From positions 372,001 through 436,000 of the forward strand of contig NZ_WJNH01000001.1 of assembly GCF_009649735.1 (NCBI RefSeq): 64,000 bases of DNA. The letters are read 5' to 3'. Of the stretch, positions 61,586 through 64,000 are shown piece by piece (position 1 is the first letter of the stretch; every line of letters begins with the position of its first letter). Below the pieces are notes generated by a model. That model was not told the DNA's origin and searched no databases. It was given only the letters and a program-made list of their open reading frames with translations. The position numbers were made by a program, and so were the translations under genes. Source of the stretch: Salinibacillus xinjiangensis (GTDB lineage Bacteria > Bacillota > Bacilli > Bacillales > Alkalibacillaceae).

Positions 61586-62476
61586 TTATTCATATTCTCT
61601 TACTTTATCTCTTAATAATTCTAAAACATCATCTTTTAAATCATTTCTCTTTAATGCTACTTCTATCGTTGCCTCAATAAAACCAAACTTATTTCCTACA
61701 TCAAATCGATCCCCTTGCATATGCAAGCCATAGATGTCAGAAGTTTTATTAAATTCATGAAGTGCATCTGTTAACTGTATTTCATTTCCAGCTCCGGGTT
61801 TTTGATTTTCCAATAAACTAAATATTTCTGGAGTCAATATATATCTCCCCATAATAGCGTATCGTGAAGGTGCGTCCTCTGGGTTAGGTTTCTCCACTAA
61901 TCCATTTAACCTCATTAGTTCAGAGCCATTGAATGAACTACTTGATTTTATATCTACAATTCCATATTTACTTGTATCAGATTCAGCTACTTCTTTCACC
62001 CCAACAATAGGTGACATAGCTTGTTGATAACTGTCCATTAATTGCTTTAATGGAGGGGTATTATTTGAATTAAACATAATGTCATCTCCAAGTAATACCC
62101 CAAATGGTTCATTTCCTATAAAGCTTTTTGCACACAGGATCGCATGTCCTAATCCTAGCGGCTCTTTTTGCCGGATGTAATGAATGTTAGCCAAGTTCGA
62201 AATATCTCTAACTTGTTCTAACAATTCGGTTTTACCCTTATAAGACAAATTTTCTTCCAGTTCATATGACTTATCAAAGTGGTCCTCAATGGCTCTTTTT
62301 CCTCGTCCACTAATAATCATTATATCTTTTATACCTGACTGAACCGCTTCCTCTACAATGTATTGAATAGTAGGTTTATCAACAATTGGCAACATTTCCT
62401 TAGGTTGGGCCTTTGTTGCCGGTAAAAAACGAGTACCTAATCCTGCCGCTGGAATAATGGCTTTGGTAACATCCAT
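61586..62476 (-). CDS. galU: UTP-glucose-1-phosphate uridylyltransferase (second copy)
   Basis: This 296-residue protein carries the same motifs as the copy at 43173 ([47 protein letters not shown] and GNEIQLTDAL). The two are clearly homologous over the full length but have diverged. This copy sits between tagH and the large glycosyltransferase and so belongs to the ABC-exported polymer. The start is ATG with GGGTGA upstream. UDP-glucose supply is doubled within 18 kb. Confidence 0.94.
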   Translation of the reverse strand: MDVTKAIIPAAGLGTRFLPATKAQPKEMLPIVDKPTIQYIVEEAVQSGIKDIMIISGRGKRAIEDHFDKSYELEENLSYKGKTELLEQVRDISNLANIHYIRQKEPLGLGHAILCAKSFIGNEPFGVLLGDDIMFNSNNTPPLKQLMDSYQQAMSPIVGVKEVAESDTSKYGIVDIKSSSSFNGSELMRLNGLVEKPNPEDAPSRYAIMGRYILTPEIFSLLENQKPGAGNEIQLTDALHEFNKTSDIYGLHMQGDRFDVGNKFGFIEATIEVALKRNDLKDDVLELLRDKVREYE

Positions 62477-62496
62477 GTTTAAATTTCACCCTTTGT

Positions 62497-63408
62497 CTAA
62501 TAACTGGTTAGCATTAACACACCTAGAACAATCACAGGTGTCAAAACTACAATATTTTTTAAAAAATTAATATTGAATATTGGTCTATGGTTACGCTTAG
62601 ACTCTTTTTCAACTTGCTCACTTACTTGGGTACTTATCATTTCTTGTTTATGTGCCCTTTTATCAGCATCTGATAATTTATTAAACCATTTTGTGAAGTT
62701 TTGATAATTTTCTACGACCTCTGTTGATGAACCTGTTTCTTTTACAGTACCGTAATGAAGCCAAATAACACGGTCGCAAAATTCCTTCATCTGACCAGCC
62801 GAATGACTAATGAAGACAATTGTTTTTCCTTGTTCCTTAAATTCATCCATTTTGTTTAAACATTTCTGAGTAAATGTAGAATCCCCAACCGATAAAGCTT
62901 CGTCAATAATAAGAATATCAGGGTCTGTGTGTACCGATATGGCGAATCCTAACCTTGACTTCATTCCACTTGAATAATCCTTCACCGGTTGATTGATATA
63001 ATTCCCGATATCTGCAAATTCTACAATGGTTGGTGTGATTTCTTTTATCTTTTCTTTCGTTAAGCCGTGCATCATACACTTAAGTTCAATGTTTTCTATT
63101 CCAGTTAAGCTTCCATTTAAGCCAGCAGAAATGGCTATTAGTGATGTTTCACCATTTATTTCTACATGTCCAGTACTAGGTTGAATAACTCCTGCAAGAA
63201 TATTCGATACGGTTGATTTACCTGAACCATTTAATCCAACCAAACCAACAGTTTCACCCTCAAAAATTTCAAATGAAATATCCTTTAAGGCCAAAAATTC
63301 TTTTCCCTTCTTTTTGGACATAGAAAATAAGTTTAGAATTTTTTCGGACTTTTTAGCGTGAAGTTCAAATGTTTTATACACACTTTTAAATTTAACTTTT
63401 GTTTTCAT
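62497..63408 (-). CDS. tagH: Teichoic-acid-type ABC exporter, ATP-binding subunit
   Basis: In this 303-residue protein the ATPase domain (about 1-245) has Walker A GLVGLNGSGKST, signature DYSSGMKSRLGFA, Walker B DILIIDEALSVGD and the H-loop FISHS. The C-terminal part is a linker with one transmembrane helix (FLKNIVVLTPVIVLGVLML), shorter than Bacillus subtilis TagH, which carries an extracellular SH3 domain. Together with the permease encoded 17 bases downstream it exports an undecaprenyl-linked polymer made in the cytoplasm. ATG start with AGGAG upstream. Confidence 0.93.
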   Translation of the reverse strand: MKTKVKFKSVYKTFELHAKKSEKILNLFSMSKKKGKEFLALKDISFEIFEGETVGLVGLNGSGKSTVSNILAGVIQPSTGHVEINGETSLIAISAGLNGSLTGIENIELKCMMHGLTKEKIKEITPTIVEFADIGNYINQPVKDYSSGMKSRLGFAISVHTDPDILIIDEALSVGDSTFTQKCLNKMDEFKEQGKTIVFISHSAGQMKEFCDRVIWLHYGTVKETGSSTEVVENYQNFTKWFNKLSDADKRAHKQEMISTQVSEQVEKESKRNHRPIFNINFLKNIVVLTPVIVLGVLMLTSY

Positions 63409-63425
63409 GAGTAAAACTCCTAATT

Positions 63426-64000
63426 CTACATGTAATCCATAAAGTTTTTACGGAATCTCATATGAATTTTTGTACCAAAATATAAAAGAGCAAATGTTAG
63501 TGCCCAGAAATATCCCGTATATAATAAATCTTCAAAAAACCAAGCTCTACCTAGAATGGAGTCTCTAAATCCTTCAAGTATATAAAATAAAGGATTTAAC
63601 TTTAGAATATTTTCGATTAAAGGACCATAAGTTGTAAAAGTTTCTGTTATTAAACTGGTATTCCATAGGATTGGTGATACATATAACAACATTCTCATAA
63701 GTGATTGTAGAGCAACTTGATAGTCTCGGACTAATGTTGAGACTGTAGAACTAAGAATTGAGAAAGAGAATAAAAAAGCATATAAACAAATTAAATAATA
63801 TAAAAACTGGATGTTATATATGGATGGTTTAATACCATAAAACAGATCTATAATAACTAAAATCCCTAGCATAATAAAAAATTGAAAGCTATTACCTACT
63901 ATTCTGATAGTTGGCAATAAGCTTACCGGAAAGTTCATCTTGGATACTAGTCCTATTTTTTGATAAATACTGTTAGATCCCTGGATAATTGATGGACTAA
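63426..64000 (-). CDS. tagG: Teichoic-acid-type ABC exporter, permease subunit, N-terminus beyond window
   Basis: The frame is open to the window edge. Upstream of the first internal ATG (63938) it reads SIIQGSNSIYQKIGLVSKMN, the usual ABC-2 permease lead-in. It continues with FPVSLLPTIRIVGN and at least four hydrophobic segments, ending in TKIHMRFRKNFMDYM. This matches the C-terminal two thirds of the TagG family. It is upstream of tagH in the same unit. The true start and promoter are outside the window. Confidence 0.9.
   Translation of the reverse strand, partial: SPSIIQGSNSIYQKIGLVSKMNFPVSLLPTIRIVGNSFQFFIMLGILVIIDLFYGIKPSIYNIQFLYYLICLYAFLFSFSILSSTVSTLVRDYQVALQSLMRMLLYVSPILWNTSLITETFTTYGPLIENILKLNPLFYILEGFRDSILGRAWFFEDLLYTGYFWALTFALLYFGTKIHMRFRKNFMDYM

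Overview
The window looks like chromosomal DNA of a low-GC Gram-positive bacterium of the Bacillaceae type. The evidence is strong AGGAGG-type ribosome binding sites, frequent TTG and GTG starts, TagO, MnaA, LCP and TagGH wall-polymer genes, and a SpoIIE/RsbU-type partner-switching module. Genus cannot be fixed from the sequence. No rRNA, tRNA, CRISPR array or intact mobile element was seen.

Region 1 (1-10.2 kb, minus strand) is the most unusual part. A TTGACA/TAACAT promoter (10171-10199) precedes a convincing cyclic-di-GMP-I (GEMM-I) riboswitch aptamer (10024-10106) and an intrinsic terminator (9928-9962). Behind it lie eleven tightly packed genes: folE, a tandem 6-pyruvoyl-tetrahydropterin synthase, a short-chain dehydrogenase, a HATPase of anti-sigma-factor type, an alpha/beta hydrolase, an acyl carrier protein, an AMP-forming ligase, a membrane HAMP sensor, a STAS protein, a PP2C phosphatase and a FapA/DUF342 protein that runs off the left edge. 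I read this as a c-di-GMP-controlled operon joining a biopterin-like pathway, an acyl-activation pathway and a phosphorylation switch. The joint function is inference.

Region 2 (10.2-12 kb) is mostly non-coding. It holds a decayed sigma-factor-like gene, two copies of one palindrome and two tiny genes.

Region 3 (12-23.5 kb) carries wall-polymer housekeeping genes: two TagO/WecA-type transferases, UDP-GlcNAc 2-epimerase and an LCP ligase. Among them sit an amino-acid permease with a GntR regulator, and a 1082-residue secreted carboxypeptidase with eight SH3-like repeats.

Region 4 (23.5-46 kb) is a surface-polysaccharide locus. It includes a nucleotidyltransferase/HAD/kinase module, a Gtr-like lipid-linked glycosylation module, galE, a complete sulfate-activation set (sat, SLC13 permease, cysC, cysQ), two PAPS-type sulfotransferases, a Wzx flippase, an EpsG-type polymerase, a glycosyltransferase, a phosphoribosyltransferase, a PHP phosphoesterase, a priming sugar transferase and galU. 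An O-antigen-ligase-type gene lies on the plus strand. Sulfate activation beside sulfotransferases, with no sulfate reduction genes, argues for a sulfated polymer.

Region 5 (46-64 kb) has two more giant secreted proteins with the same repeats, a glucosaminidase and a heparinase II/III-type lyase. These are followed by an asparagine-synthase-like protein without the glutaminase cysteine, two large glycosyltransferases, a second galU and TagH/TagG, the last cut by the window end. The locus therefore has two export routes, Wzx/Wzy-type and ABC-type, and the repeat-bearing enzymes probably act on the wall or polymers that these genes build.
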